Assembly: GCA_963920705.1 (NCBI GenBank)
Contig: CAWUCO010000268.1
Span: 372,001-436,000, forward strand
Direction of reading: 5' to 3'
DNA: 64,000 bases
DNA from: Odiellus spinosus
Lineage: Eukaryota; Arthropoda; Arachnida; Opiliones; Phalangiidae
Shown here: piece after piece, positions 36,201-51,642 of the stretch
How the letters are laid out: each line of letters starts with the position of its first letter
How positions within the stretch are numbered: the stretch's first letter is position 1
Program-made: the position numbers and the translations under genes
Notes under the pieces: generated by a model
Told to the model about the DNA's origin: nothing
Databases searched by the model: none
The model's input: the letters and a program-made list of their open reading frames with translations, nothing else

Positions 36201-39200
36201 AAGCAAAAACACTTAAAAATCCAAGATTATTGGATTCAAATGGACACAAAACTTTTGATTTTTAAGCGATTTAGACAAAATTAAGACCACTCGAAAGAGC
36301 AAATATTGGTCTATCTAAAAAACAAGAGTTTTGGAAAATCCCTTGAAAAACATGGAAAATATGGACAATTAAAAAAACATCTAATATCAAAAAGCGAATT
36401 TTGAAAATCTGAAATTTGACTATTTTGATATTCTATGATTTCTTGAATTGGCCATATTTTTCTTGTTTTTCAACGGATTTTTGAAAACTCTTATTATTTA
36501 GACTGTCCATTAATTGCTCTTTCGAATGACTTTGGTTTTGTCTAAATTGCAAAATTGTGACAAATATAAAATTGGTTAAAATTAAGCAAAAACGCTTAAA
36601 AATCCAAGATTATTGGATTCAAATGGACACAAAACTTTTGATTTTTAAGCGATTTAGACAAAATTAAGACCCTCGAAAGAGCAAATATTGGTCTATCTGA
36701 AAATCAAGAGTTTTGGAAAATCCGTTGAAAAACATGGAAAATATGGACAATTCAAAAAGCATCTAATATCAAAAAGCGAATTTTGAAAATCTGAAATTTG
36801 ACTATTTTGATATTCTATCATTTCTTGAATTGGCCATATTTTTCTTGTTTTTCAACGGATTTTTGAAAACTCTTATTATTTAGACTGTCCATTAATTGCT
36901 CTTTCGAATGACTTTGGTTTTGTCTAAATTGCAAAATTGTGATAAATATAAAATTGGTTAAAATAAAGCAAAAACACTTAAAAATCCAAGATTATTGGAT
37001 TCAAATGGACACAAAACTTTTGATTTTTAAGCGATTTAGACAAAATTAAGACCACTCGAAAGAGCAAATATTGGTCTATCTGAAAATCAAGAGTTTTGGA
37101 AAATCCGTTGAAAAACATGGAAAATATGGACAATTCAAAAAGCATCTAATATCAAAAAGCGAATTTTGAAAATCTGAAATTTGACTATTTTGATATTCTA
37201 TGATTTCTTGAATTGGCCATATTTTTCTTGTTTTTCAACGGATTTTCGAAAACTCTTATTATTTAGACTGTCCATTAATTGCTCTTTCGAATGACTTTGG
37301 TTTTGTCTAAATTGCAAAATTGTGACAAATATAAAATTGGTTAAAATTAAGCAAAAACGCTTAAAAATCCAAGATTATTGGATTCAAATGGACACAAAAC
37401 TTTTGATTTTTAAGCGATTTAGACAAAATTAAGACTACTCGAAAGAGCAAATATTGGTCTATCTGAAAATCAAGAGTTTTGGAAAATCCGTTGAAAAACA
37501 TGGAAAATATGGACAATTCAAAAAGCATCTAATATCAAAAAGCGAATTTTGAAAATCTGAAATTTGACTATTTTGATATTGTATGATTTCTTGAATTGGC
37601 CATATTTTTCTTGTTTTTCAACGGATTTTTGAAAACTCTTAATATTTAGACTGTCCATTAATTGCTCTTTCGAATGACTTTGGTTTTGTCTAAATTGCAA
37701 AATTGTGACAAATATAAAATTGGTTAAAATAAAGCAAAAACACTTAAAAATCCAAGATTATTGGATTCAAATGGACACAAAACTTTTGATTTTTAAGCGA
37801 TTTAGACAAAATTAAGACCACTCGAAAGAGCAAATCTATCTAAAAAACAAGAGTTTTGGAAAATCCCTTGAAAAACATGGAAAATATGGACAATTCAAAA
37901 AACATCTAATATCAAAAAGCGAATTTTGAAAATCTGAAATTTGACTATTTTGATATTCTATGATTTCTTGAATTGGCCATATTTTTCTTGTTTTTCAACG
38001 GATTTTTGAAAACTCTTGTTATTTAGACTGTCCATTAATTGCTCTTTCGAATGACTTTGGTTTTGTCTAAATTGCAAAATTGTGACCAATATAAAATTGG
38101 TTAAAATTAAGCAAAAACGCTTAAAAATCCAAGATTATTGGATTCAAATGGACACAAAACTTTTGATTTTTAAGCGATTTAGACAAAATTAAGACTACTC
38201 GAAAGAGCAAATATTGGTCTATCTGAAAATCAAGAGTTTTGGAAAATCCGTTGAAAAACATGGAAAATATGGACAATTCAAAAAGCATCTAATATCAAAA
38301 AGCGAATTTTGAAAATCTGAAATTTGACTATTTTGATATTGTATGATTTCTTGAATTGGCCATATTTTTCTTGTTTTTCAACGGATTTTTGAAAACTCTT
38401 AATATTTAGACTGTCCATTAATTGCTCTTTCGAATGACTTTGGTTTTGTCTAAATTGCAAAATTGTGACAAATATAAAATTGGTTAAAATAAAGCAAAAA
38501 CACTTAAAAATCCAAGATTATTGGATTCAAATGGACACAAAACTTTTGATTTTTAAGCGATTTAGACAAAATTAAGACCACTCGAAAGAGCAAATATTGG
38601 TCTATCTAAAAAACAAGAGTTTTGGAAAATCCCTTGAAAAACATTGAAAATATGGACAATTCAAAAAACATCTAATATCAAAAAGCGAATTTTGAAAATC
38701 TGAAATTTGACTATTTTGATATTCTATGATTTCTTGAATTGGCCATATTTTTCTTGTTTTTCAACGGATTTTTGAAAACTCTTATTATTTAGACTGTCCA
38801 TTAATTGCTCTTTCGAATGACTTTGGTTTTGTCTAAATTGCAAAATTGTGACAAATATAAAATTGGTTAAAAATAAGCAAAAACGCTTAAAAATCCAAGA
38901 TTATTGGATTCAAATGGACACAAAACTTTTGATTTTTAAGCGATTTAGACAAAATTAAGACTACTCGAAAGAGCAAATATTGGTCTATCTGAAAATCAAG
39001 AGTTTTGGAAAATCCGTTGAAAAACATGGAAAATATAGACAATTCAAAAAGCATCTAATATCAAAAAGCGAATTTTGAAAATCTGAAATTTGACTATTTT
39101 GATATTCTATGATTTCTTGAATTGGCCATATTTTTCTTGTTTTTCAACGGATTTTTGAAAACTCTTATTATTTAGACTGTCCATTAATTGTTCTTTCTAA

Positions 39201-42200
39201 TGACTTTGGTTTTGTCTAAATTGCCAAGACATGACAAATATAAAATTGGTTAAAATTAAGCAAAAACACTTAAAAATCCAAGATTATTGGATTCAAATGG
39301 ACACAAAACTTTTGATTTTTAAGCGATTTAGACAAAATTAAGACCACTCGAAAGAGCAAATATTGTTCTATCTGAAAATCAAGAGTTTTGGAAAATCCGT
39401 TGAAAAACATGGAAAATATGGACAATTCAAAAAGCATCTAATATCAAAAAGCGAATTTTGAAAATCTGAAATTTGACTATTTTGATATTGTATGATTTCT
39501 TGAATTGGCCATATTTTTCTTGTTTTTCAACGGATTTTTGAAAACTCTTAATATTTAGACTGTCCATTAATTGCTCTTTCGAATGACTTTGGTTTTGTCT
39601 AAATTGCAAAATTGCGACAAATATAAAATTGGTTAAAATAAAGCAAAAACACTTAAAAATCCAAGATTATTGGATTCAAATGGACACAAAACTTTTGATT
39701 TTTAAGCGATTTAGACAAAATTAAGACCACTCGAAAGAGCAAATATTGGTCTATCTAAAAAACAAGAGTTTTGGAAAATCCCTTGAAAAACATTGAAAAT
39801 ATGGACAATTCAAAAAACATCTAATATCAAAAAGCGAATTTTTAAAATCTGAAATTTGACTATTTTGATATTCTATGATTTCTTGAATTGGCCACATTTT
39901 TATTGTTTTTCAACGGATTTTTGAAAACTCTTATTATTTAGACTGTCCATTAATTGCTCTTTCGAATGACTTTGGTTTTGTCTAAATTGCAAAATTGTGA
40001 CAAATATAAAATTGTTTAAAATTAAGCAAAAACGCTTAAAAATCCAAGATTATTGGATTAAAATGGACACAAAACTTTTGATTTTTAAGCGATTTAGACA
40101 AAATTAAGACCACTCGAAAGAGCAAATATTGGTCTATCTGAAAATCAAGAGTTTTGGAAAATCCGTTGAAAAACATGGAAAATATGGACAATTCAAAAAA
40201 CATCTAATATCAAAAAGCGAATTTTGAAAATCTGAAATTTGACTATTTTGATATTCTATGATTTCTTGAATTGGCCATATTTTTCTTGTTTTTCAACGGA
40301 TTTTTGAAAACTCTTGTTATTTAGACTGTCCATTAATTGCTCTTTCGAATGACTTTGGTTTTGTCTAAATTGCAAAATTGTGACCAATATAAAATTGGTT
40401 AAAATTAAGCAAAAACGCTTAAAAATCCAAGATTATTGGATTCAAATGGACACAAAACTTTTGATTTTTAAGCGATTTAGACAAAATTAAGACCACTCGA
40501 AAGAGCAAATATTGGTCTATCTGAAAATTAAGAGTTTTGGAAAATCCGTTGAAAAACATGGAAAATATGGACAATTCAAAAAACATCTAATATCAAAAAG
40601 CGAATTTTGAAAATCTGAAATTTGACTATTTTGATATTCTATGATTTCTTGAATTGGCCATATTTTTCTTGTTTTTCAACGGATTTTTGAAAACTCTTAT
40701 TATTTAGACTGTCCATTAATTGCTCTTTCGAATGACTTTGGTTTTGTCTAAATTGCAAAATTGTGACAAATATAAAATAGGTTAAAAATAAGCAAAAACG
40801 CTTAAAAATCCAAGATTATTGGATTCAAATGGACACAAAACTTTTGATTTTTAAGCGATTTAGACAAAATTAAGACTACTCGAAAGAGCAAATATTGGTC
40901 TATCTGAAAATCAAGAGTTTTGGTAAATCCGTTGAAAAACATGGAAAATATAGACAATTCAAAAAGCATCTAATATCAAAAAGCGAATTTTGAAAATCTG
41001 AAATTTGACTATTTTGATATTCTATGATTTCTTGAATTGGCCATATTTTTCTTGTTTTTCAACGGATTTTTGGAAACTCTTATTATTTAGACTGTCCATT
41101 AATTGTTCTTTCTAATGACTTTGGTTTTGTCTAAATTGCCAAGACGTGACAAATATAAAATTGGTTAAAATTAAGCAAAAACACTTAAAAATCCAAGATT
41201 ATTGGATTCAAATGGACACAAAACTTTTGATTTTTAAGCGATTTAGACAAAATTAAGACCACTCGAAAGAGCAAATATTGGTCTATCTGAAAATCAAGAG
41301 TTTTGGAAAATCCGTTGAAAAACATGGAAAATATGGACAATTCAAAAAACATCTAATATCAAAAAGCGAATTTTTAAAATCTGAAATTTGACTATTTTGA
41401 TATTCTATGATTTCTTGAATTGGCCATATTTTTCTTGTTTTTCAACGGATTTTTGAAAACTCTTATTATTTAGACTGTCCATTAATTGCTCTTTCGAATG
41501 ACTTTGGTTTTGTCTAAATTGCAAAATTGTGACAAATATAAAATTGGTTAAAATTAAGCAAAAACGCTTAAAAATCCAAGATTATTGGATTAAAATGGAC
41601 ACAAAACTTTTGATTTTTAAGCGATTTAGACAAAATTAAGACCACTCGAAAGAGCAAATATTGGTCTATCTAAAAAACAAGAGTTTTGGAAAATCCGTTG
41701 AAAAACATGGAAAATATGGACAATTCAAAAAGTATCTAATATCAAAAAGCGAATTTTGAAAATCTGAAATTTGACTATTTTGATATTCTATGATTTCTTG
41801 AATTGGCCACATTTTTATTGTTTTTCAACGGATTTTTGAAAACTCTTATTATTTAGACTGTCCATTAATTGCTCTTTCGAATGACTTTGGTTTTGTCTAA
41901 ATTGCAAAATTGTGACAAATATAAAATTGTTTAAAATTAAGCAAAAACGCTTAAAAATCCAAGATTATTGGATTAAAATGGACACAAAACTTTTGATTTT
42001 TAAGCGATTTAGACAAAATTAAGACCACTCGAAAGAGCAAATATTGGTCTATCTGAAAATCAAGAGTTTTGGAAAATCCGTTGAAAAACATGGAAAATAT
42101 GGATTATTCAAAAAACATCTAATATCAAAAGCGAATTTTGAAAATCTGAAATTTGACTATTTTGATATTCTATGATTTCTTGAATTGGCCATATTTTTCT

Positions 42201-45200
42201 TGTTTTTCAACGGATTTTTGAAAACTCTTGTTATTTAGACTGTCCATTAATTGCTCTTTCGAATGACTTTGGTTTTGTCTAAATTGCAAAATTGTGACCA
42301 ATATAAAATTGGTTAAAATTAAGCAAAAACGCTTAAAAATCCAAGATTATTGGATTCAAATGGACACAAAACTTTTGATTTTTAAGCGATTTAGACAAAA
42401 TTAAGACCACTCGAAAGAGCAAATATTGGTCTATCTGAAAATCAAGAGTTTTGGAAAATCCGTTGAAAAACATGGAAAATATGGACAATTCAAAAAACAT
42501 CTAATATCAAAAAGCGAATTTTTAAAATCTGAAATTTGACTATTTTGATATTCTATGATTTCTTGAATTGGCCATATTTTTCTTGTTTTTCAACGGATTT
42601 TTGAAAACTCTTATTATTTAGACTGTCCATTAATTGCTCTTTCGAATGACTTTGGTTTTGTCTAAATTGCAAAATTGTGACAAATATAAAATTGGTTAAA
42701 ATTAAGCAAAAACGCTTAAAAATCCAAGATTATTGGATTAAAATGGACACAAAACTTTTGATTTTTAAGCGATTTAGACAAAATTAAGACCACTCGAAAG
42801 AGCAAATATTGGTCTATCTAAAAAACAAGAGCTTTGGAAAATCCGTTGAAAAACATGGAAAATATGGACAATTCAAAAAGCATCTAATATCAAAAAGCGA
42901 ATTTTGAAAATCTGAAATTTGACTATTTTGATATTCTATGATTTCTTGAATTGGCCACATTTTTATTGTTTTTCAACGGATTTTTGAAAACTCTTATTAT
43001 TTAGACTGTCCATTAATTGCTCTTTCGAATGCCTTTGTTTTGTCTAAATTGCAAAATTGTGACAAATATAAAATTGTTTAAAATTAAGCAAAAACGCTTA
43101 AAAATCCAAGATTATTGGATTAAAATGGACACAAAACTTTTGATTTTTAAGCGATTTAGACAAAATTAAGACCACTCGAAAGAGCAAATATTGGTCTATC
43201 TGAAAATCAAGAGTTTTGGAAAATCCGTTGAAAAACATGGAAAATATGGACAATTCAAAAAACATCTAATATCAAAAAGCGAATTTTGAAAATCTGAAAT
43301 TTGACTATTTTGATATTCTATGATTTATTGAATTGGCCATATTTTTCTTGTTTTTCAACGGATTTTTGAAAACTCTTGTTATTTAGACTGTCCATTAATT
43401 GCTCTTTCGAATGACTTTGGTTTTGTCTAAATTGCAAAATTGTGACCAATATAAAATTGGTTAAAATTAAGCAAAAACGCTTAAAAATCCAAGATTATTG
43501 GATTCAAATGGACACAAAACTTTTGATTTTTAAGCGATTTAGACAAAATTAAGACCACTCGAAAGAGCAAATATTGGTCTATCTGAAAATCAAGAGTTTT
43601 GGAAAATCCGTTGAAAAACATGGAAAATATGGACATTTCAAAAAACATCTAATATCAAAAAGCGAATTTTTAAAATCTGAAATTTGACTATTTTGATATT
43701 CTATGATTTCTTGAAATGGCCATATTTTTCTTGTTTTTCAACGGATTTTTGAAAACTATTATTATTTAGACTGTCCATTAATTGCTCTTTCGAATGACTT
43801 TGGTTTTGTCTAAATTGCAAAATTGTGACAAATATAAAATTGGTTAAAATTAAGCAAAAACTCTTAAAAATCCAAGATTATTGGATTCAAATGGACACAA
43901 AACTTTTGATTTTTAAGCGATTTAGACAAAATTAAGACAACTCGAAAGAGAAAATATTGGTCTATCTGAAAATAAAGAGTTTTGGAAAATCCGTTGAAAA
44001 ACATGGAAAATATGGACAATTCAAAAAACATCTAATATCAAAAAGCGAATTTTGAAAATCTGAAATTTGACTATTTTGAATTCTATGATTTCTGGAATTG
44101 GCCATATTTTTCTTGTTTTTCAACGGATTTTTGAAAACTCTTATTATTTAGACTGTCCATTAATTGCTCTTTCGAATGACTTTGGTTTTGTCTAAATTGC
44201 AAAATTGTGACAAATATAAAATTGGTTAAAATTAAGCAAAAACGCTTAAAAATCCAAGATTATTGGATTAAAAAGGACACAAAACTTTTGATTTTTAAGC
44301 GATTTAGACAAAATTAAGACCACTCGAAAGAGCAAATATTGGTCTATCTGAAAATCAAGAGTTTTGGAAAATCCGTTGAAAAACATGGAAAATATGGACA
44401 ATTCAAAAAGCATCTAATATCAAAAAGCGAATTTTGAAAATCTGAAATTTGACTATTTTGATATTCTATGATTTCTTGAATTGGCCACATTTTTATTGTT
44501 TTTCAACGGATTTTTGAAAACTCTTATTATTTAGACTGTCCATTAATTGCTCTTTCGAATGCCTTTGTTTTGTCTAAATTGCAAAATTGTGACAAATATA
44601 AAATTGTTTAAAATTAAGCAAAAACGCTTAAAAATCCAAGATTATTGGATTAAAATGGACACAAAACTTTTGATTTTTAAGCGATTTAGACAAAATTAAG
44701 ACCACTCGAAAGAGCAAATATTGGTCTATCTGAAAATCAAGAGTTTTGGAAAATCCGTTGAAAAACATGGAAAATATGGACAATTCAAAAAACATCTAAT
44801 ATCAAAAAGCGAATTTTGAAAATCTGAAATTTGACTATTTTGATATTCTATGATTTATTGAATTGGCCATATTTTTCTTGTTTTTCAACGGATTTTTGAA
44901 AACTCTTGTTATTTAGACTGTCCATTAATTGCTCTTTCGAATGACTTTGGTTTTGTCTAAATTGCAAAATTGTGACCAATATAAAATTGGTTAAAATTAA
45001 GCAAAAACGCTTAAAAATCCAAGATTATTGGATTCAAATGGACACAAAACTTTTGATTTTTAAGCGATTTAGACAAAATTAAGACCACTCGAAAGAGCAA
45101 ATATTGGTCTATCTGAAAATCAAGAGTTTTGGAAAATCCGTTGAAAAACATGGAAAATATGGACATTTCAAAAAACATCTAATATCAAAAAGCGAATTTT

Positions 45201-48200
45201 TAAAATCTGAAATTTGACTATTTTGATATTCTATGATTTCTTGAAATGGCCATATTTTTCTTGTTTTTCAACGGATTTTTGAAAACTATTATTATTTAGA
45301 CTGTCCATTAATTGCTCTTTCGAATGACTTTGGTTTTGTCTAAATTGCAAAATTGTGACAAATATAAAATTGGTTAAAATTAAGCAAAAACTCTTAAAAA
45401 TCCAAGATTATTGGATTCAAATGGACACAAAACTTTTGATTTTTAAGCGATTTAGACAAAATTAAGACAACTCGAAAGAGAAAATATTGGTCTATCTGAA
45501 AATAAAGAGTTTTGGAAAATCCGTTGAAAAACATGGAAAATATGGACAATTCAAAAAACATCTAATATCAAAAAGCGAATTTTGAAAATCTGAAATTTGA
45601 CTATTTTGAATTCTATGATTTCTGGAATTGGCCATATTTTTCTTGTTTTTCAACGGATTTTTGAAAACTCTTATTATTTAGACTGTCCATTAATTGCTCT
45701 TTCGAATGACTTTGGTTTTGTCTAAATTGCAAAATTGTGACAAATATAAAATTGGTTAAAATTAAGCAAAAACGCTTAAAAATCCAAGATTATTGGATTA
45801 AAAAGGACACAAAACTTTTGATTTTTAAGCGATTTAGACAAAATTAAGACCACTCGAAAGAGCAAATATTGGTCTATCTGAAAATCAAGAGTTTTGGAAA
45901 ATCCGTTGAAAAACATGGAAAATATGGACAATTCAAAAAACATCTAATATCAAAAAGCGAATTTTGAAAATCTGAAATTAGACTATTTTGATATTCTATG
46001 ATTTCTTGAATTGGCCATATTTTTCTTGTTTTTCAACGGATTTTTGAAAACTCTTATTATTTAGACTGTCCATTAATTGCTCTTTCGAATGACTTTGGTT
46101 TTGTCTAAAATGCAAAATTGTGACAAATATAAAATTGGTTAAAATTAAGCAAAAACGCTTAAAAATCCAAGATTATTGGATTAAAATGGACACAAAACTT
46201 TTGATTTTTAAGCGATTTAGACAAAATTAAGACCACTCGAAAGAGCAAATATGGGTCTATCTAAAAAACAAGAGTTTTGGAAAATCCGTTGAAAAACATG
46301 GAAAATATGGACAATTCAAAAAGCATCTAATATCAAAAAGCGAATTTTGAAAATCTGAAATTTGACTATTTTGATATTCTATGATTTCTTGAATTGGCCA
46401 TATTTTTCTTGTTTTTCAACGGATTTTTGAAAACTCTTGTTATTTAGACTGTCCATTAATTGCTCTTTCGAATGACTTTGGTTTTGTCTAAATTGCAAAA
46501 TTGTGACAATTATAAAATTGGTTAAAATTAAGCAAAAACGCTTAAAAATCCAAGATTATTGGATTCAAATGGACACAAAACTTTTGATTTTTAAGCGATT
46601 TAGACAAAATTAAGACTACTCGAAAGATTAAATATTGGTCTATCTAAAAAACAAAAGTTTTGGAAAATCCGTTGAAAAACATGGAAAATATGGACAATTC
46701 AAAAAACGTCTAATATCAAAAAGCGAATTTTTAAAATCTGAAATTTGACTATTTTGATATTGTATGATTTCTTGAATTGGCCATATTTTTCTTGTTTTTC
46801 AACGGATTTTTGAAAACTCTTATTATTTAGACTGTCCATTAATTGCTCTTTCGAATGACTTTGGTTTTGTCTAAATTGCAAAATTGTGACAAATATAAAA
46901 TTGGTTAAAATTGAGCAAAAACACTTAAAAATCCAAGATTATTGGATTCAAATGGACACAAAACTTTTGATTTTTAAGCGATTTAGACAAAATTAAAACT
47001 ACTCGAAAGAGCAAATATTGGTCTATCTAAAAAACAAGAGTTTTGGAAAATCCGTTGAAAAACATGGAAAATATGGACAATTCAAAAAACATCTTATATC
47101 AAAAAGCGAATTTTGAAAATCTGAAATTTGACTATTTTGATATTCTATGATTTCTTGAATTGGCCATATTTTTCTTGTTTTTCAACGGATTTTTGAAAAC
47201 TCTTATTATTTAGACTGTCCATTAATTGCTCTTTCGAATGACTTTGGTTTTGTCTAAATTGCAAAATTGTGACAAATATAAAATTGGTTAAAATAAAGCA
47301 AAAACACTTAAAAATCCAAGATTATTGGATTCAAATGGACACAAAACTTTTGATTTTTAAGCGATTTAGACAAAATTAAGACCACTCGAAAGAGCAAATA
47401 TTGGTCTATCTAAAAAACAAGAGTTTTGGAATATCCGTTGAAAAACATGGAAAATATGGACAATTCAAAAAACATCTAATATCAAAAAGCGAATTTTGAA
47501 AATCTGAAATTTGACTATTTTGATATTCTATGATTTCTTGAATTGGCCATATTTTTCTTGTTTTTCAACGGATTTTTGAAAACTCTTATTATTTAGACTG
47601 TCCATTAATTGCTCTTTCGAATGACTTTGGTTTTGTCTAAATTGCAAAATTGTGACAAATATAAAATTGGTTAAAATAAAGAAAAAACACTTAAAAATCC
47701 AAGATTATTGGATTCAAATGGACACAAAACTTTTGATTTTTAAGCGATTTAGACAAAATTAGGACCACTCGAAAGAGCAAATATTGGTCTATCTGAAAAT
47801 CAAGAGTTTTGGAAAATCCGTTGAAAAACATGGAAAATATGGACAATTCAAAAAGCATCTAATATCAAAAAGCGAATTTTGAAAATCTGAAATTTGACTA
47901 TTTTGATATTCTATGATTTCTTGAATTGGCCATATTTTTCTTGTTTTTCAAAGGATTTTTGAAAACTCTTATTATTTAGACTGTCCATTAATTGCTCTTT
48001 CGAATGACTTTGGTTTTGTCTAAATTGCAAAATTGTGACAAATATAAAATTGGTTAAAATTAAGCAAAAACACTTAAAAATCCAAGATTATTGGATTCAA
48101 ATGGACACAAAACTTTTGATTTTTAAGCGATTTAGACAAAATTAAGACCACTCGAAAGACCAAATATTGGTCTATTTGAAAATCAAGAGTTTTGGAAAAT

Positions 48201-48979
48201 CCGTTGAAAAACATGGAAAATATGGACAATTCAAAAAGCCTCTAATATCAAAAAGCGAATTTTGAAAATCTGAAATTTGACTATTTTGATATTCTATGAT
48301 TTCTTGAATTGGCCATATTTTTCTTGTTTTTCAAAGGATTTTTGAAAACTCTTATTATTTAGACTGTCCATTAATTGCTCTTTCGAAAGACTTTGGTTTT
48401 GTCTAAATTGCAAAATTGTGACAAATATAAAATTGGTTAAAATTAAGCAAAAACGCTTAAAAATCCAAGATTATTGGAGTAAAATGGACACAAAACTTTT
48501 GATTTTTAAGCGATTTAGACAAAATTAAGACCACTCGAAAGAGCAAATATTGGTCTATCTGAAAATCAAGAGTTTTGGAAAATCCGTTGAAAAACATGGA
48601 AAATATGGACAATTCAAAAAACAACTAATATCAAAAAGCGAATTTTTAAAATCTGAATTTTGACTATTTTGATATTCTATGATTTCTTGAATTGGCCATA
48701 TTTTTCTTGTTTTTCAACGGATTTTTGAAAACTCTTATTATTTAGACTTTCCATTAATTGCTCTTTCGAATGACTTTGGTTTTGTCTAAATTTCAAAATT
48801 GTGACAAATATAAAATTGGTTAAAATAAAGCAAAAACACTTAAAAATCCAAGATTATTGGATTCAAATGGACACAAAACTTTTGATTTTTAAGCGATTTA
48901 GACAAAATTAAGTCCACTCGAAAGAGCAAATATTGGTCTATCTGAAAATCAAGAGTTTCGGAAAATCCGTTGAAAAACA
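33291..48979 (+). repeat. Satellite array block B (~383-bp monomers, forward)
   Basis: About 41 forward monomers of the same family as block A. The first 1.6 kb (33291 to about 34910) matches 25478 to about 27100 at a constant offset of 7813 bp, including the rare markers tctatcatttc, tgtgataaat and aaaatcccttg. Later markers recur at three-, four- and five-monomer steps (catttc at 34139, 35671 and 36819). One monomer near 37836 lacks six bases of the ttggtctat region. No gene is present. Confidence 0.97.
42840..45935 (+). repeat. Near-identical tandem tetramer, 1530-bp period, two copies
   Basis: A run of unusual variants is repeated at exactly +1530 bp: gcctttgttttg (43031/44561), gatttattgaattgg (near 43322/44852), ggacatttcaaaaaac, cttgaaatggcc, aaaactcttaaaaatcc, gagaaaatattgg, ttttgaattctatg and ttaaaaaggacac. 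Matching is broken on the left at gagctttgg and on the right at aaacatct against aagcatct. The sharing of so many private variants implies a very recent duplication. Confidence 0.92.
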
Positions 48980-49383
48980 AGAAAAATATGGCCAATTCAA
49001 GAAACCATACAATTTTAAAATAGTCAAATTTCAGATTTTAAAAATTCGCTTTTTGATATTAGATGCTTTTTGAATTGTTCATATTTTCCATGTTTTTCAA
49101 CGGATTTTCCAAAACTCTTGTTTTTTAGATAGACCAATATTTGCTCTTTCGAGTGTTCTTAATTTTGTCTATATCGCTTAAAAATCAAAAGTTTTGTGTC
49201 CATTTTAATCCAATAATCTTGGATTTTTAAGTGTTTTTGCTTAATTTTAACCAATTTTATATTTGTCACAATTTTGCAATTTAGACAAAACCAAAGTCAT
49301 TCGAAAGAGCAATTAATGGACAGTCTAAATAATAAGAGTTTTCAAAAATCCGTTGAAAAACAAGAAAAATATATCCAATTCAA
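48962..49383 (-). repeat. Inverted satellite segment 1
   Basis: Entered at aaaatccgttgaaaaaca (48962-48979), where the left arm continues as the reverse complement of a right arm, and left at ccaattcaa (49375-49383). It contains one reverse monomer centre and spacer. It shares the variants ccatacaattttaaaatag and ttgttcatattttcc with segments 2 and 3. Confidence 0.93.
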
Positions 49384-49727
49384 AAAACATCTAATATCAA
49401 AAAGCGAATTTTTAAAATCTGAAATTTGACTATTTTGATATTGTATGGTTTCTTGAATTGGCCATATTTTTCTTGTTTTTCAACGGATTTTTGAAAACTC
49501 TTATTATTTAGACTTTCCATTAATTGCTCTTTCGAATGACTTTGGTTTTGTCTAAATTTCAAAATTGTGACAAATATAAAATTGGTTAAAATAAAGCAAA
49601 AACACTTAAAAATCCAAGATTATTGGATTCAAATGGACACAAAACTTTTGATTTTTAAGCGATTTAGACAAAATTAAGTCCACTCGAAAGAGCAAATATT
49701 GGTCTATCTGAAAATCAAGAGTTTTTT

Positions 49728-50149
49728 AAAATCCGTTGAAAAACAAGAAAAATATGGCCAATTCAAGAAACCATTCAATTTTAAAATAGTCAAATTTCAG
49801 ATTTTAAAAATTCGCTTTTTGATATTAGATGCTTTTTGAATTGTTCATATTTTCCATGTTTTTCAACGGATTTTCCAAAACTCTTGTTTTTTAGATAGAC
49901 CAATATTTGCTCTTTCGAGTGGTCTTAATTTTGTCTATATCGCTTAAAAATCAAAAGTTTTGTGTCCATTTTAATCCAATAATCTTGGATTTTTAAGTGT
50001 TTTTGCTTAATTTTAACCAATTTAATATTTGTCACAATTTTGCAATTTAGACAAAACCAAAGTCATTCGAAAGAGCAATTAATGGACAGTCTAAATAATA
50101 AGAGTTTTCAAAAATCCGTTGAAAAACAAGAAAAATATATCCAATTCAA
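49728..50149 (-). repeat. Inverted satellite segment 2
   Basis: Same entry box (49728-49745) and same exit sequence (ccaattcaa, 50141-50149) as segment 1, 766 bp further on. Shared variants show it is a copy of the same inversion, not an independent one. Confidence 0.93.
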
Positions 50150-50493
50150 AAAACATCTAATATCAAAAAGCGAATTTTTAAAATCTGAAATTTGACTATT
50201 TTGATATTGTATGGTTTCTTGAATTGGCCATATTTTTCTTGTTTTTCAACGGATTTTTGAAAACTCTTATTATTTAGACTGTCCATTAATTGCTCTTTCG
50301 AATGACTTTGGTTTTGTCTAAATTGCAAAATTGTGACAAATATAAAATTGGTTAAAATAAAGCAAAAACACTTAAAAATCCAAGATTATTGGATTCAAAT
50401 GGACACAAAACTTTTGATTTTTAAGCGATTTAGACAAAATTAAATCCACTCGAAAGAGCAAATATGGGTCTATCTGAAAATCAAGAGTTTTGG

Positions 50494-50915
50494 AAAATCC
50501 GTTGAAAAACAAGAAAAATATGGCCAATTCAAGAAACCATACAATTTTAAAATAGTCAAATTTCAGATTTTAAAAATTCGCTTTTTGATATTAGATGCTT
50601 ATTGAATTGTTCATATTTTCCATGTTTTTCAACGGATTTTCCAAAACTCTTGTTTTTTAGATAGACCAATATTTGCTCTTTCGAGTGGTCTTAATTTTGT
50701 CTATATCGCTTAAAAATCAAAAGTTTTGTGTCCATTTTAATCCAATAATCTTGGATTTTTAAGTGTTTTTGCTTAATTTTAACCAATTTTATATTTGTCA
50801 CAATTTTGCAATTTAGACAAAACCAAAGTCATTCGAAAGAGCAATTAATGGACAGTCTAAATAATAAGAGTTTTCAAAAATCCGTTGAAAAACAAGAAAA
50901 ATATGGCCAATTCAA
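50494..50915 (-). repeat. Inverted satellite segment 3
   Basis: Same entry and exit as segments 1 and 2. It carries the private change gcttattgaattgttc. The forward flank on the right changes to a gaattttgaaaatc monomer type. Confidence 0.93.
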
Positions 50916-51642
50916 AAAACATCTAATATCAAAAAGCGAATTTTGAAAATCTGAAATTTGACTATTTTGATATTCTATGATTTCTTGAATTGGCCATATT
51001 TTTCTTGTTTTTCAAAGGATTTTTGAAAACTCTTATTATTTAGACTGTCCATTAATTGCTCTTTCGAATGACTTTGGTTTTGTCTAAATTGCAAAATTGT
51101 GACAAATATAAAATTGGTTAAAATTAAGCAAAAACGCTTAAAAATCCAAGATTATTGGATTAAAATGGACACAAAACTTTTGATTTTTAAGCGATTTTGA
51201 CAAAATTAAGACCACTCGAAAGAGCAAATATTGGTCTATCTGAAAATCAAGAGTTTTGGTAAATCCGTTGAAAAACATGGAAAATATGGACAATTCAAAA
51301 AACAACTAATATCAAAAAGCGAATTTTTAAAATCTGAATTTTGACTATTTTGATATTCTATGATTTCTTGAATTGGCCATATTTTTCTTGTTTTTCAACG
51401 GATTTTTGAAAACTCTTATTATTTAGACTGTCCATTAATTGCTCTTTGAAATGACTTTGGTTTTGTCTAAATTGCAAAATTGTGACAAATATAAAATTGG
51501 TTAAAATAAAGCAAAAACACTTAAAAATCCAAGATTATTGGATTCAAATGGACACAAAACTTTTGATTTTTAAGCGATTTAGACAAAATTAAGACCACTC
51601 GAAAGAGCAAATATTGGTATATCTGAAAATCAAGAGTTTTGG

